Positions 16,153 to 25,081 are shown, counted from the first letter of the stretch. The stretch: 26,270 nucleotides of DNA from Syntrophomonas sp. (GCA_028693695.1 JAQUUV010000005.1:1-26270); one strand, 5' to 3'. Notes: generated by a model from the letters alone, not told the origin. Made by a program: numbers and translations.

Positions 16153-17250
16153 TCAACGTTTATTAGTTAATTCATCAATATCTTTATCGTTAAGTGCTTT
16201 TACTATTATTATGGTTGACATCTTGGAGAGATCAACTTCATGGGAATGGTTCAACCTTTCACTGTTTCGGTTATAAACTACCCTCACTACAGGGCGGGTA
16301 GGCATTTCTTTATTTACATCAACTACTATGCCGACAACCCCGGAATTTAATTCCACAATACTACCAATGGGATAAACAGCCACATTGGCAATTAATGCCA
16401 TAATACAACGGGGATCTAAATAGGTTCCGGCCATGCGCTTCAGAAGGGTTATAGCCTGATTTACGGAATATGAAGAGCGGTAGGGCCGATCTGCCAGCAG
16501 GGCATCATAAACATCAGCTACTGCTACAATCCGACTATATTCATGAATGTCGTTTTCGGCTAGTCCTCGGGGATAGCCTGTGCCGTTCCAGCGTTCATGA
16601 TGCTGGAAGGCGATATGCGCCGAAAGTAGGGAAATATCGTCATATTTCCTGAGAATTTCAAAACCATTTTCTGCGTGTTGTTTAACTTCGTAATATTCGT
16701 CCCTGGTAAGGTCATCAGCCTTGTTTAAAGTGCCTTTGTCCAGCTTTATTTTCCCTATATCGTGAAGCAGGGCACCTACGCCCAATTCTTTCAATTTGCT
16801 ATCATCATAACTGAGGGTAACTCCAGTCATTAGGGATAGAATACATACATTAACTGAATGGGCAAAGGTGTAATCGTCATAACTGCGAATATCAGTTAGG
16901 TTTACCAGAACGTTGGGATTAAATAAGAGTTCATTGATTAGGTTATTGACCACGTCTTTTATCTGACGAACATTTAATTTATGGTTGCGTTCCATAATAT
17001 TGAAACTATTCTTGACAATTTTAACCGTTTCAATCCGGGTTTTTTCGGAAATTACCTCGGGGATATCATCAATATCGCCGAAAATATCATCTTTTATATA
17101 AACGGAAGCAATCCCTAAGCTGAGGAGACGTTCTATATAGGGATCTGAGAGCACGACTCCAGAACTGAGTAAGATACGTCCTTCGCTACTGAAGATATTG
17201 CGAGCAACTATCATATCAGCTTGCAGGTTTTCGATATTTATTCTTCTCAT
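16153..17250 (-). CDS. HD-GYP domain c-di-GMP phosphodiesterase
   Basis: The 365-residue protein should hydrolyse c-di-GMP. The N-terminal part (about 1-60) resembles the short DUF3391-like module that often precedes HD-GYP domains. The HD-GYP domain spans about 125-320. Its key residues are all visible: H131, H163-D164 (HDIGK), H192, H212, H217-H218 and GYP 225-227, followed by DVYDALLADRPYR (about 246-257). Unlike the 8757 protein, it has the complete RPYR ending and looks fully competent. The ATG is preceded by AAGGTGAT. The divergent gap to 17543 (292 bp, A+T-rich) holds a TATAAT-like hexamer on the minus strand near 17292-17297 and a 10-bp palindrome AACAATTGTT (17504-17513); nothing more is certain. 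Confidence 0.92.
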   Translation of the reverse strand: MRRINIENLQADMIVARNIFSSEGRILLSSGVVLSDPYIERLLSLGIASVYIKDDIFGDIDDIPEVISEKTRIETVKIVKNSFNIMERNHKLNVRQIKDVVNNLINELLFNPNVLVNLTDIRSYDDYTFAHSVNVCILSLMTGVTLSYDDSKLKELGVGALLHDIGKIKLDKGTLNKADDLTRDEYYEVKQHAENGFEILRKYDDISLLSAHIAFQHHERWNGTGYPRGLAENDIHEYSRIVAVADVYDALLADRPYRSSYSVNQAITLLKRMAGTYLDPRCIMALIANVAVYPIGSIVELNSGVVGIVVDVNKEMPTRPVVRVVYNRNSERLNHSHEVDLSKMSTIIIVKALNDKDIDELTNKR

Positions 17251-17542
17251 ACTATCACCTTATTATCTAATAACTCTCACTATTCATACATATTATACAT
17301 ATATACGTCTTTTCCTGCTTTGCTGGGTAAATTTTCTGACAAAAAAACACGAATAATTGTGACTATTATCATAAAACAATCTCCAAATTAGAGGCCGGTT
17401 GCAGAAGAACAGAGATCATTTGCCATCCTGCCAGCAAAATGTTAAATTAAATTAACAATAAAATAAACATGAAATAGAAGTCCTGCGATATACTCCAGGT
17501 CTGAACAATTGTTGTGCAGGATTGCTATTATAGAGGATAAAA

Positions 17543-19546
17543 ATGAAAAATAATAAAAAAACCAGCTTTCCCCGGGCGATGCTTAAAAAACTAGCCGAAG
17601 ATATCGCCCAACTCATCTCCACCAATGAGGGGAGCTTATCAATTCTGGAGATAGTGGAGGAGATTCCTTATGACGTAAGACCGGATGTCATCGAGGGTTT
17701 GTCTTCTTTTTATGGATCTGAATTGGTGGCTTTTTACCAACTCATTAAACAGGAGTATGGCAAGGAATTTGAAGCCATATGCAATCGAGCTTTGGCTAAA
17801 TACAGCCTAGCCGGGTTAGAAATTGATTTTGGGCCTATCCCCAAGGGGAATTTTTATAAGGCTTATGCTACCGTTAGCCGACATACGGGCCGAATGACTA
17901 TAGATATTGCCTGGAAAAATTCGGAATCAGGTTTATATGTGGAGTGTTTTTTCCTTACTTATAGCTCAGACGGGGTACACAGTTTCTTTATCCTAGATAA
18001 TATGAGTGTAGAACAATATGAGGGTGATCGAAAAATTTTGGCTGATATGGTGCAAATTAGCTATGAAGAAAGCTGTTTCCTCATCAACGATGCCTATAAG
18101 TTTAATGTGCGTTTTATGAGTCGACCAGCTCTGGGAAAATTCTTGTATCAGAAATACCTGGATGAAGATCCGGATTTCAATCATGTCCGGTCCAATTCTG
18201 TTTTAAGGAAGCTCTCAGCCAAGCTTACACCGCGCCAAATGGTTAATAGTTTCTTCCACGCGCTGCGTTGTCAGGATTTCAATTACATGTTCTCCCTTCT
18301 TTCAGATAGCAGTATGTCCCAAGGGATGTTGCTGCAACAGCTAAACCGAGCTATGAACCCGGGCGCTTTACTCCTGGAAGGGCAGGCTGAAGAGGTAAAG
18401 GGCTGTAACAATCGCGCGGAACTGACCGCCTACTCCATAACCATGTACGAACATGAAGTATACCGGAGCGATTATGTTTTCAAAATGCTTAAGGAACTTG
18501 ATGGAGACTGGCTAATAGCCAGCATTGATCGGGTTGAGAACCGCAAGCTGGAGGCTGGTTCGGAGTTTAATCCTTTTGCCATGCAGGTTTTTTGTCGGGT
18601 GTATGAAATACTTGATGTTGACGAACTTTTCGAAATGCTGGATCGGGTAGATAATATCCGGGAGGTAGAGGAACTACCTTATGGAATGCACATGAGAGTG
18701 ACTTGTTTTGAGGATGACTTCAATCATGGGGTGTCATTCATGACGGGTGTTATTGCGGACATGGTCATTAATGGTGACGAGTTCGTGGTGATATCTCAGG
18801 ATCACGATTCCACGGAAGATTTCCACAACCTTTTCACTATTGATCGCTCGGGACCTCTGGTCGCCAGGGGTAAATATGAACTCAGTCTGACCAGCGCCTA
18901 CAGCTACTTGAACGGACAATATTTGAATTTTGAGGATATACTCCTTAACGAGGATAGGGATTCGTTTTTTGAAGATGGGATGCGCTTTATTACTGCCCGT
19001 TATATTGTAAAGGACAGGAATCAGGTCTTAAGTCGATTAGGAGAACTAGCGATCTTAAAAATTGAATTGCCGGGGGAATTCCAAGTTTTCTACCAGTCAG
19101 ATAATTGCTACGATAAGCCCGGTTTTTTGGCTGAATATATTTTGGGTTCTAACTGGATTACGGTGTCAGCTTTTGGCGATAAGGATATAGGGGTAATCCG
19201 CCAGCGTTTTGAAGAGGATATGTATGACGCGCTGGAATTTGATGGGTTAGAAGTCAGAGAAGAAGGGATATTTGAAATCCTTACTTTGGAGGTAAAAAAA
19301 CAATACCCTGAGCTGGAATCAGCCTTAAAAGAAATGTACCTGAACAAATGGTATAATTCGCATCTGCCTCCTCTTAGCGGCATGAGTCCCTCTGAAGCCT
19401 GTCAGACCGAAGAGGGAACCCGACTTCTATGGACTATGTTTAAGAGGATCAAGAAGAAAGAGCATCAGAGGTATTTGCAGGGGGAACGCAAACAGATAGG
19501 GTTAAAGGAATATATTCGTAAGCTGAATTTGCATAAGTGGCTATAA
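17543..19546 (+). CDS. Large protein of unknown function with an NTF2-like middle region
   Basis: I do not recognise this 667-residue protein as a named family. It is acidic, cytoplasmic and has no signal or membrane segments. Residues about 225-335 (LTPRQMVNSFFHALRCQDFN through DGDWLIASIDRV) look like an NTF2-like, ligand-binding alpha-beta domain. The part before it (about 90-200) is beta-rich with aromatic residues. The region near 590-667 carries NSHLPPLSGMSPSEACQT, followed by a basic helix. That resembles the L-P-x-L-x-G-x-(S/T)-P-x-E-A motif found at the ends of several regulator or antitoxin-like proteins. The ATG has a weak GAGGA upstream. It is monocistronic: a repeat copy and the ilv promoter follow. 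Confidence 0.6.
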   Translation: MKNNKKTSFPRAMLKKLAEDIAQLISTNEGSLSILEIVEEIPYDVRPDVIEGLSSFYGSELVAFYQLIKQEYGKEFEAICNRALAKYSLAGLEIDFGPIPKGNFYKAYATVSRHTGRMTIDIAWKNSESGLYVECFFLTYSSDGVHSFFILDNMSVEQYEGDRKILADMVQISYEESCFLINDAYKFNVRFMSRPALGKFLYQKYLDEDPDFNHVRSNSVLRKLSAKLTPRQMVNSFFHALRCQDFNYMFSLLSDSSMSQGMLLQQLNRAMNPGALLLEGQAEEVKGCNNRAELTAYSITMYEHEVYRSDYVFKMLKELDGDWLIASIDRVENRKLEAGSEFNPFAMQVFCRVYEILDVDELFEMLDRVDNIREVEELPYGMHMRVTCFEDDFNHGVSFMTGVIADMVINGDEFVVISQDHDSTEDFHNLFTIDRSGPLVARGKYELSLTSAYSYLNGQYLNFEDILLNEDRDSFFEDGMRFITARYIVKDRNQVLSRLGELAILKIELPGEFQVFYQSDNCYDKPGFLAEYILGSNWITVSAFGDKDIGVIRQRFEEDMYDALEFDGLEVREEGIFEILTLEVKKQYPELESALKEMYLNKWYNSHLPPLSGMSPSEACQTEEGTRLLWTMFKRIKKKEHQRYLQGERKQIGLKEYIRKLNLHKWL

Positions 19547-19578
19547 AGAAAAAAATTAGACGAATACAGTCGAGGACT

Positions 19579-19607
19579 GACTAGTTTATTTTTTGATAGT
19601 CCCTAAG
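19579..19607 (+). repeat. Dispersed intergenic repeat, copy D (right end only)
   Basis: GACTAGTTTATTT, TTTTGATAGTCCCTAAG and the bases between match the right end of copy C almost exactly (29 bases). A convincing left end is not visible; TTAG at 19556-19559 may be a remnant. It lies 32 bases after the stop of the large unknown gene. Confidence 0.6.
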
Positions 19608-19631
19608 TAGAGGGAAGATTAGAAATATTTC

Positions 19632-19661
19632 TTGACATTAAAGTTCGACTTCCTGTATACT
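19632..19661 (+). promoter_or_regulatory. Sigma-A-type promoter of the ilvED T-box operon
   Basis: TTGACA (19632-19637), an 18-base spacer and TATACT (19656-19661). Transcription would begin near 19668, just before the T-box leader. Confidence 0.75.
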
Positions 19662-19668
19662 ATTCCGA

Positions 19669-19963
19669 AATACATTGAAATTGGCTATGAAGGAAACGAT
19701 CCTGTGAAATGGCTTGATTAACAGAGAATCGGGGGGAGCTGGAAACCCGTATCAATGCTTTGCAGGGCGCTCATTCTGGAGTTGCTATCTGAAAAGCCCG
19801 GAAACGGGACTTAGTAGGTGGTGCCGGACGAACAAGTCCGTTAAGAAGTTAGCACAGCCCCTTAATTTTGTGCTGCAAGAGGTCGTATTTGTATATAATG
19901 CGACAAGCAGGGTGGTACCGCGGGAAATACCTCTCGTCCCTGATAAGGATGAGGGGTTTTTTG
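19669..19963 (+). promoter_or_regulatory. T-box riboswitch, probably isoleucine-specific
   Basis: The conserved T-box AGGGTGGTACCGCG is at 19909-19922, followed by an attenuator hairpin. The base of Stem I is GGCTT (19711-19715) with AAGCC (19794-19798), and the upper part has the typical AGAGAATC and GGGGGGAGCTGG blocks. On the 3' side the specifier loop offers ATC (19787-19789), an Ile codon. Uncharged tRNA-Ile would then stabilise the antiterminator and switch on ilvE-ilvD, and possibly ilvBNC by readthrough. The neighbouring triplets (GCT, CTA) are less likely given the pathway. The ORF-like reading across this leader is not a gene. Confidence 0.88.
19929..19962 (+). terminator. T-box attenuator terminator
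   Basis: ACCTCTCGTCC (19929-19939) pairs with GGATGAGGGGT (19947-19957) over 11 positions, including two G-U pairs, followed by TTTTTT. It competes with the antiterminator that contains the T-box sequence. Confidence 0.85.
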
Positions 19964-19998
19964 TAACCTTTTTTAAATAATTCTGAGGAGTGATAAGG

Positions 19999-20910
19999 AT
20001 GGGACTTAAGATTTATCTGGATGGAAAATTTGTGCCTGAGGAAGATGCCAAGGTCTCAGTATTTGATCACGGATTTCTTTATGGAGACGGCGTATTTGAG
20101 GGCATACGTGCCTATCACAACAGCGTATTCAAAATGAAGGAACATGTAGACCGTTTATATGATTCTGCTCAGGTTATTAATATGAAGATACCTTTGACTA
20201 AAGAGGAGATGACGGAAGTTATTTTGGAAACCTGCCGTCAGAATGAACTGCAGGACTGTTACATAAGAGCAGTTGTATCTCGTGGCAAAGGCGACTTGGG
20301 CCTGGATCCCAGAAAATGTTCGGTTCCTACTATTGTTTGTATTGCTTCCTCGATTAGCTTATACCCGGATGAGCTGTATGAAAAGGGGATGGAAGTAATC
20401 ACTGTTCCTACTCGCCGTAATGGTCCCGAAGGCGTGAATCCGCGCATAAAGTCGCTTAACTATTTGAACAACATCATGGCCAAGATTGAGGCTAATATGG
20501 CTGGGGTTCCTGAAGCAATCCTCTTAAATCAGGAGGGCTACGTGGCGGAGTGTACTGGCGATAATATATTTATCGTTAAAAACGGGATTGTGAAGACTCC
20601 TGCCATTCATATTGGTTTGCTGGACGGGGTAACCCGCAATGAAGTTATTAAGCTGGCTAAGCAAATGGGCATAGAGGTTCAAGAAACCACCTTTACCCGG
20701 TATGACCTGTTTGTAGCTGATGAGGTTTTCCTTACCGGCACCGCCGCTGAATTAATCCCGGTAACGACGATTGACTCCAGAGTTATTGGGGACGGCAAAC
20801 CAGGACCTGTTTTTAACCGTTTATTGTCAGGTTTCCGCGAACTAGTAAAAGAACCGGGTGCAGTGATATTCACGGAAACGGGTAAAAAGAAGAAGAAATG
20901 CAAGAAATAA
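19999..20910 (+). CDS. ilvE: Branched-chain amino acid aminotransferase
   Basis: The 303-residue class IV PLP enzyme carries out the last step of valine, leucine and isoleucine synthesis with glutamate as amino donor. The PLP lysine is K151 in RIKSLNYLNN, E184 lies in EGYVAECTGDNIF, and the phosphate-binding TGTAAELIPV is near 255-264. The FDHGFLYGDGVFEG block near the N-terminus is typical of the family. The size matches the short IlvE type. A D-amino-acid aminotransferase or aminodeoxychorismate lyase would be alternatives, but the ilv operon decides. I start at ATG 19999, eight bases after GGAG, rather than GTG 19990, which lies in the ribosome binding site. The C-terminus ends in an unusual lysine-rich tail (KKKKKCKK). 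It is controlled by the T-box just upstream. Confidence 0.9.
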   Translation: MGLKIYLDGKFVPEEDAKVSVFDHGFLYGDGVFEGIRAYHNSVFKMKEHVDRLYDSAQVINMKIPLTKEEMTEVILETCRQNELQDCYIRAVVSRGKGDLGLDPRKCSVPTIVCIASSISLYPDELYEKGMEVITVPTRRNGPEGVNPRIKSLNYLNNIMAKIEANMAGVPEAILLNQEGYVAECTGDNIFIVKNGIVKTPAIHIGLLDGVTRNEVIKLAKQMGIEVQETTFTRYDLFVADEVFLTGTAAELIPVTTIDSRVIGDGKPGPVFNRLLSGFRELVKEPGAVIFTETGKKKKKCKK

Positions 20911-20947
20911 GCAATCTGCATGAATTATCTATTTAAGGAGAATCGTT

Positions 20948-22609
20948 ATGAAAAGCAATCTGGTAAAAAATGGCTTGGAGAAGGCTCCGCATCGGTCTCT
21001 TTTTCGGGCATTGGGTCTGACGGATCAGGAAATCGAGCGGCCTTTCATAGGTATCGTGAACTCCTATAATGACATCGTGCCCGGACATATTAACCTGGAT
21101 AAAATAGGTGCAGCGGTAAAAGCCGGAGTCCGGTTGGCCGGAGGAACTCCTTTTGAATTTCAAACCATAGCGGTTTGTGATGGCATTGCAATGAATCATA
21201 TTGGCATGAAATATTCCTTGGGAAGTCGGGAACTGATTGCCGATTCGGTAGAGATAATGGCTACCGCCCATGCTTTTGATGCCCTGGTTTTTATACCCAA
21301 TTGCGACAAAGTTGTTCCCGGCATGCTTATGGCTGCCGCCCGGCTTAACATACCATCGATCTTTGTGAGCGGAGGGCCTATGTTAGCAGGGATTGTGGGA
21401 AATACAAATGTAAGTCTAACCCAGGTATTTGAGGGGGTTGGAGCGGCAGCAGGCGGTAAAATGGATCTGGAGGAACTGACTTGCTTAGAGAACCAAGCAT
21501 GTCCAACTTGCGGTTCATGTTCTGGTATGTTCACTGCCAATTCCATGAATTGCTTAACTGAGGCTCTGGGAATGGGACTGCCTGGCAATGGAACCATTCC
21601 TGCAGTTTATTCCGAACGAATACGTTTAGCCAAGAGTGCTGGTATTAAAATTATGGAATTATGGGAAAAAGACATTAAACCTAGCGATATTATGACTGCA
21701 TCTGCCTTCCGTAATGCCATGACTATGGATATGGCAATTGGCTGTTCTACCAATTCGGTACTACATCTCCTGGCTATTGCTAGTGAAGCCGGCGTAAAAA
21801 TTGATCTGAATATGTTCAACGAATTAAGCACCAGTACCCCGCACCTTTGTAAAATAAGCCCGGCTGGCGGCCATCACATGGAGGATCTTTACCAGGCCGG
21901 AGGAGTGCAAGCTCTATTTAACGAACTTGATAAAAAAGACCTGATAGATACGGGGGTGATGACCGTTACCGGTCTTAGCCTCGGAGAAAATATTGCTAAT
22001 ACCCCGGTGCGGAACTACTCTGTAATCCGGCCTTTGGATAATCCATACAATCAAAGTGGCGGGCTAGCTATACTTTTTGGTAACCTAGCTCTTGAAGGAG
22101 CTGTAGTTAAGCAAGGGGCTGTAGCTCCTGAGATGATGCAGCATCAGGGTCCGGCTCGGGTCTTTGACAGTGAAGAAGAGGCTGTGGACGCGATTCTCAA
22201 TAAGAAGATAATAGCGGGTGATGTAATAGTCATACGTTATGAGGGTCCTCGGGGGGGGCCGGGAATGAGGGAGATGCTTACTCCTACCTCGGTTATTGCG
22301 GGGATGGGATTGGATAAAGAAGTTGCATTGATTACCGATGGACGATTTTCCGGGGCTACCCGGGGAGCTTCTATAGGACACGTATCCCCTGAAGCAGCCG
22401 CTGGTGGGTTAATAGCCCTGGTGGAAGAAGGCGATCTAATTAGAATAGATATTCCCCTTAAAAGGTTGGAGCTATTAGTAGATGACAGTACTCTAGCCAC
22501 AAGAAAGCAAAAATGGATTAGACCCGAACCTCGAATTAAAACCGGATATATGCAAAGATATGCAGAGATGGTGCAATCAGCCAGTACGGGAGCAATATTT
22601 AAAAAGTAA
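20948..22609 (+). CDS. ilvD: Dihydroxy-acid dehydratase
   Basis: The 553-residue enzyme dehydrates 2,3-dihydroxy-isovalerate and its methyl-valerate homologue to the 2-oxo acids. Cluster-linked cysteines are visible at C119 (NCDKVVPG) and in CPTCGSCSG (C185, C188, C191). At the position of the third cluster ligand of [2Fe-2S] enzymes (ITPCN) the sequence reads IVPGH, as in oxygen-sensitive [4Fe-4S] enzymes such as that of E. coli. This suits an anaerobe. The length is normal for the family. The ATG lies 37 bp after ilvE, with AAGGAG upstream. A 13-bp hairpin overlaps the stop codon, and a terminator follows. Confidence 0.96.
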   Translation: MKSNLVKNGLEKAPHRSLFRALGLTDQEIERPFIGIVNSYNDIVPGHINLDKIGAAVKAGVRLAGGTPFEFQTIAVCDGIAMNHIGMKYSLGSRELIADSVEIMATAHAFDALVFIPNCDKVVPGMLMAAARLNIPSIFVSGGPMLAGIVGNTNVSLTQVFEGVGAAAGGKMDLEELTCLENQACPTCGSCSGMFTANSMNCLTEALGMGLPGNGTIPAVYSERIRLAKSAGIKIMELWEKDIKPSDIMTASAFRNAMTMDMAIGCSTNSVLHLLAIASEAGVKIDLNMFNELSTSTPHLCKISPAGGHHMEDLYQAGGVQALFNELDKKDLIDTGVMTVTGLSLGENIANTPVRNYSVIRPLDNPYNQSGGLAILFGNLALEGAVVKQGAVAPEMMQHQGPARVFDSEEEAVDAILNKKIIAGDVIVIRYEGPRGGPGMREMLTPTSVIAGMGLDKEVALITDGRFSGATRGASIGHVSPEAAAGGLIALVEEGDLIRIDIPLKRLELLVDDSTLATRKQKWIRPEPRIKTGYMQRYAEMVQSASTGAIFKK

Positions 22610-22620
22610 TATTGCTCCCG
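22587..22620 (+). other. 13-bp hairpin overlapping the ilvD stop
   Basis: CGGGAGCAATATT (22587-22599) and AATATTGCTCCCG (22608-22620) form a perfect stem with an 8-base loop that contains the start of the ilvD stop codon. No T run follows, so it may protect the mRNA 3' end or act as a pause site before the terminator at 22632. Confidence 0.6.
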
Positions 22621-22631
22621 AGGATGATATA

Positions 22632-22660
22632 AAGCGGGCCATCAATAGCCCGCTTTTTTA
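22632..22660 (+). terminator. Rho-independent terminator after ilvD
   Basis: AAGCGGGC (22632-22639) pairs with GCCCGCTT (22648-22655), followed by TTTTT. It separates ilvE-ilvD from ilvB-ilvN-ilvC. The 22661-22914 stretch before ilvB has TTGACA at 22764-22769 but no good -10 at 17-18 bases, a TATAAA at about 22808-22813, and no T-box or other riboswitch that I can see. Confidence 0.85.
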
Positions 22661-22914
22661 TTTTACAAATATTACCAAACACTTGTTGGGGATGACAACT
22701 ATAGTTTAGACTGGTCTAAGAAGCCGGGTTAGGCCTAAATTATGCTTAAGGTTCAAGGCTTTTTTGACAATAATATCTTTGGGAGAGTGAATTAATGGTG
22801 CTTTTGGTATAAAATTAAAATGCATCATTCATTTAGGGTAAGGGAGCAATCCTTTTTCCATCCTTTATTCAAATCAAGTTGGAAATATTAATAATTATAA
22901 CGGAGGTGATGGGA

Positions 22915-24606
22915 GTGAAGATGAAAGGAGCCGAAATATTGTTGCACTGCCTGCAGAAGGAGGGAGTCGATGTAATTTTTGGCTATCCGGGAGGTCAGGC
23001 ATTACCAATTTATGATGCCCTTTATGATTCCCCTATACAGCACATTCTAGTTCGTCACGAGCAGGGAGCTGCACATGCTGCAGATGGATATGCCCGGGCA
23101 TCTGGTAAAACAGGCGTTTGTCTTGCAACTTCGGGACCAGGGGCAACCAATCTGGTAACAGGGATTGCCACGGCTTATATGGATTCAGTACCAATGGTGG
23201 TCTTAACCGGACAGGTGGGTAGTTCATTTATAGGAACAGACGCATTCCAGGAGGCTGACATAATCGGTATAACTCTGCCCATAACCAAACATAGTTACAT
23301 GGTGGAAAGAACTGAAGATGTAGCCCGACTTGTGAAGGAAGCCTTCCATATCGCCGGCACCAACCGTCCAGGTCCCGTGGTCTTGGATTTGCCCAGAGAC
23401 GTAATGGATCGGGTAATTGATTTCGAGGATAATAATGAAGAGGTCAATATTCGGGGATATCGGGTTATGAAGGGTGTAAACAACGGCCAAATCATTGCTG
23501 CAGCGGAAATGATTAACCGGGCTGAACGGCCGGTAATTTACGCTGGGGGAGGAATAATAATCTCCGGGGCTGCGGTAGAGTTGAAAGAAATGGCGGAGAA
23601 AGCAAAAATACCGGTAACCACGACCTTAATGGGCATGGGGGCTTTTCCCGGTATGAACTATCTGGCTCTGGGTATGCTGGGCATGCATGGCACCCGCTAT
23701 GCTAATTACGCTATTAGTGAATGTGATGTGCTTATTGCAGTGGGAGTCAGGTTTGATGACCGGGTAACGGCTAAGCTTGAACATTTTGCTCCTAACGCCT
23801 CGATTATACACATTGATATCGATGCGGCTGAGATTGGCAAAAATGTTGATATAGACGTACCTATTGTCGGTGATGTCAAAGAAGCCTTGCAGGCTTTAAT
23901 ACCCCGATTGCAATCTCGGGAAGAACTTAGCGAATGGCACCAGACAATTTCCCGATGGAAGGCTGAGTTTCCGCTTCGCTATGGAAAGTCTTCCGAGGGA
24001 CGTATCATGCCTCAGCATGTAATAGAGAAGATATACGAGCTTACTCAGGGCGAGGCGATAATTACTACTGAGGTGGGGCAGCATCAGATGTGGGCTGCCC
24101 AGTATTGCCAATATAAAAATCCCCGTACTTTTTTGACTTCTGGAGGATTGGGAACCATGGGTTATGGTTTTCCTGCCGCTATCGGAGCCAAAATAGCCCG
24201 ACCGGATATGACAGTAATAGACATTGCAGGTGACGGCAGTATCCAGATGAATATACAAGAACTGGGGACAGCGGTACAGTATAAAGTGCCTGTCATCATA
24301 TGCATACTAAACAACCAGTATCTGGGTATGGTGCGCCAATGGCAGGGTCTATTCTACAATGGGCGCTACTCCTATACCGACATGACCCATCAACCGGATT
24401 TTGTCAAGCTGGCTGAGGCTTATGGGGCTGTTGGGATGAGGATAACCAGAAACGAGGATGTGGAGAGTGCTTTACAGGAAGCCTTGCAGATCAAAGACCG
24501 CCCGGTACTCATGGACTTCTGGGTTGAACGGGAGGCTAATGTGTACCCGATGGTGCCTCCGGGACAATCCCTCCTAAACATGCTGGGAGGTGAGGATAAT
24601 GAATAA
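22915..24606 (+). CDS. ilvB: Acetohydroxyacid synthase, large catalytic subunit
   Basis: The 563-residue ThDP-dependent enzyme condenses pyruvate with pyruvate or 2-oxobutyrate, the first common step of branched-chain synthesis. The catalytic glutamate is E49 in RHEQGAAHAADGYA. The ThDP-binding motif begins GDGSIQMN and ends ILNN near residues 443-470. The length is typical. I chose GTG 22915, with GGAGG (22902-22906) eight bases upstream; earlier in-frame codons back to 22879 lie before the ribosome binding site. The gene overlaps ilvN by 8 bases. Confidence 0.95.
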   Translation: MKMKGAEILLHCLQKEGVDVIFGYPGGQALPIYDALYDSPIQHILVRHEQGAAHAADGYARASGKTGVCLATSGPGATNLVTGIATAYMDSVPMVVLTGQVGSSFIGTDAFQEADIIGITLPITKHSYMVERTEDVARLVKEAFHIAGTNRPGPVVLDLPRDVMDRVIDFEDNNEEVNIRGYRVMKGVNNGQIIAAAEMINRAERPVIYAGGGIIISGAAVELKEMAEKAKIPVTTTLMGMGAFPGMNYLALGMLGMHGTRYANYAISECDVLIAVGVRFDDRVTAKLEHFAPNASIIHIDIDAAEIGKNVDIDVPIVGDVKEALQALIPRLQSREELSEWHQTISRWKAEFPLRYGKSSEGRIMPQHVIEKIYELTQGEAIITTEVGQHQMWAAQYCQYKNPRTFLTSGGLGTMGYGFPAAIGAKIARPDMTVIDIAGDGSIQMNIQELGTAVQYKVPVIICILNNQYLGMVRQWQGLFYNGRYSYTDMTHQPDFVKLAEAYGAVGMRITRNEDVESALQEALQIKDRPVLMDFWVEREANVYPMVPPGQSLLNMLGGEDNE

Positions 24607-25081
24607 ACATACCCTGGCCGTTACCGTGGAAAATAAGCCCGGCGTATTGACCCGAGTAACCACTTTGTTCCGTAGAAGGGGCTATAACATAGACAGTCTA
24701 ACAGTAGGAACCACAGAAAATCCTGGCATTTCCCGAATGACTATTGTGGTTGAGGGAGACGATAAGGTTATAGAGCAGGTAACCAAACAGCTTTATAAAC
24801 TGGTGGATGTTTGCAAGGTGATTGATATTACTAGTGAGCGCGCAGTAGATCGCGAATTGGTTCTGATAAAGGTGAAAGCGGATAACAATGTAAGAGCAGA
24901 GATTGTTCAAATAGTGGATATCTTCCGCGCCCGTATTGTGGATATTGGCCGGAACTCTTTGATTATTGAGGCCACCGGTGACCGGGGCAAAATTGATGCT
25001 ATTGAAGATTCCTTTCGGCCTTTTGGTATTATTGAGCTGGTGCGTACAGGTAAGGTTGCCATGGTGCGCGGTTCCAAGTAG
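24599..25081 (+). CDS. ilvN: Acetohydroxyacid synthase, small regulatory subunit
   Basis: The 160-residue regulatory partner of IlvB mediates feedback inhibition, usually by valine. The N-terminal ACT domain (about 1-75) has TVENKPGVLTRVTTLFRRRG and the RRGYNIDSLTVG block. The C-terminal ALS small-subunit domain covers about 80-158. The ATG at 24599 has GGGAGG (24585-24590) eight bases upstream and overlaps the ilvB end (ATGAATAA), so the two are coupled. An earlier GTG at 24590 lies in the ribosome binding site and is rejected. It could be named ilvH by some schemes. Confidence 0.95.
   Translation: MNKHTLAVTVENKPGVLTRVTTLFRRRGYNIDSLTVGTTENPGISRMTIVVEGDDKVIEQVTKQLYKLVDVCKVIDITSERAVDRELVLIKVKADNNVRAEIVQIVDIFRARIVDIGRNSLIIEATGDRGKIDAIEDSFRPFGIIELVRTGKVAMVRGSK

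Noticed and set aside
17504..17513. AACAATTGTT palindrome as an operator
   Set aside because: A single 10-bp palindrome in A+T-rich DNA is not enough evidence for a regulator site.
19714..19980. Open reading frame of 88 codons upstream of ilvE
   Set aside because: It lies entirely within the T-box leader, including its conserved T-box and terminator sequences, and has no ribosome binding site.
22764..22793. Promoter for ilvB based on TTGACA
   Set aside because: No acceptable -10 hexamer at 16-18 bases, so it is not listed as a feature.
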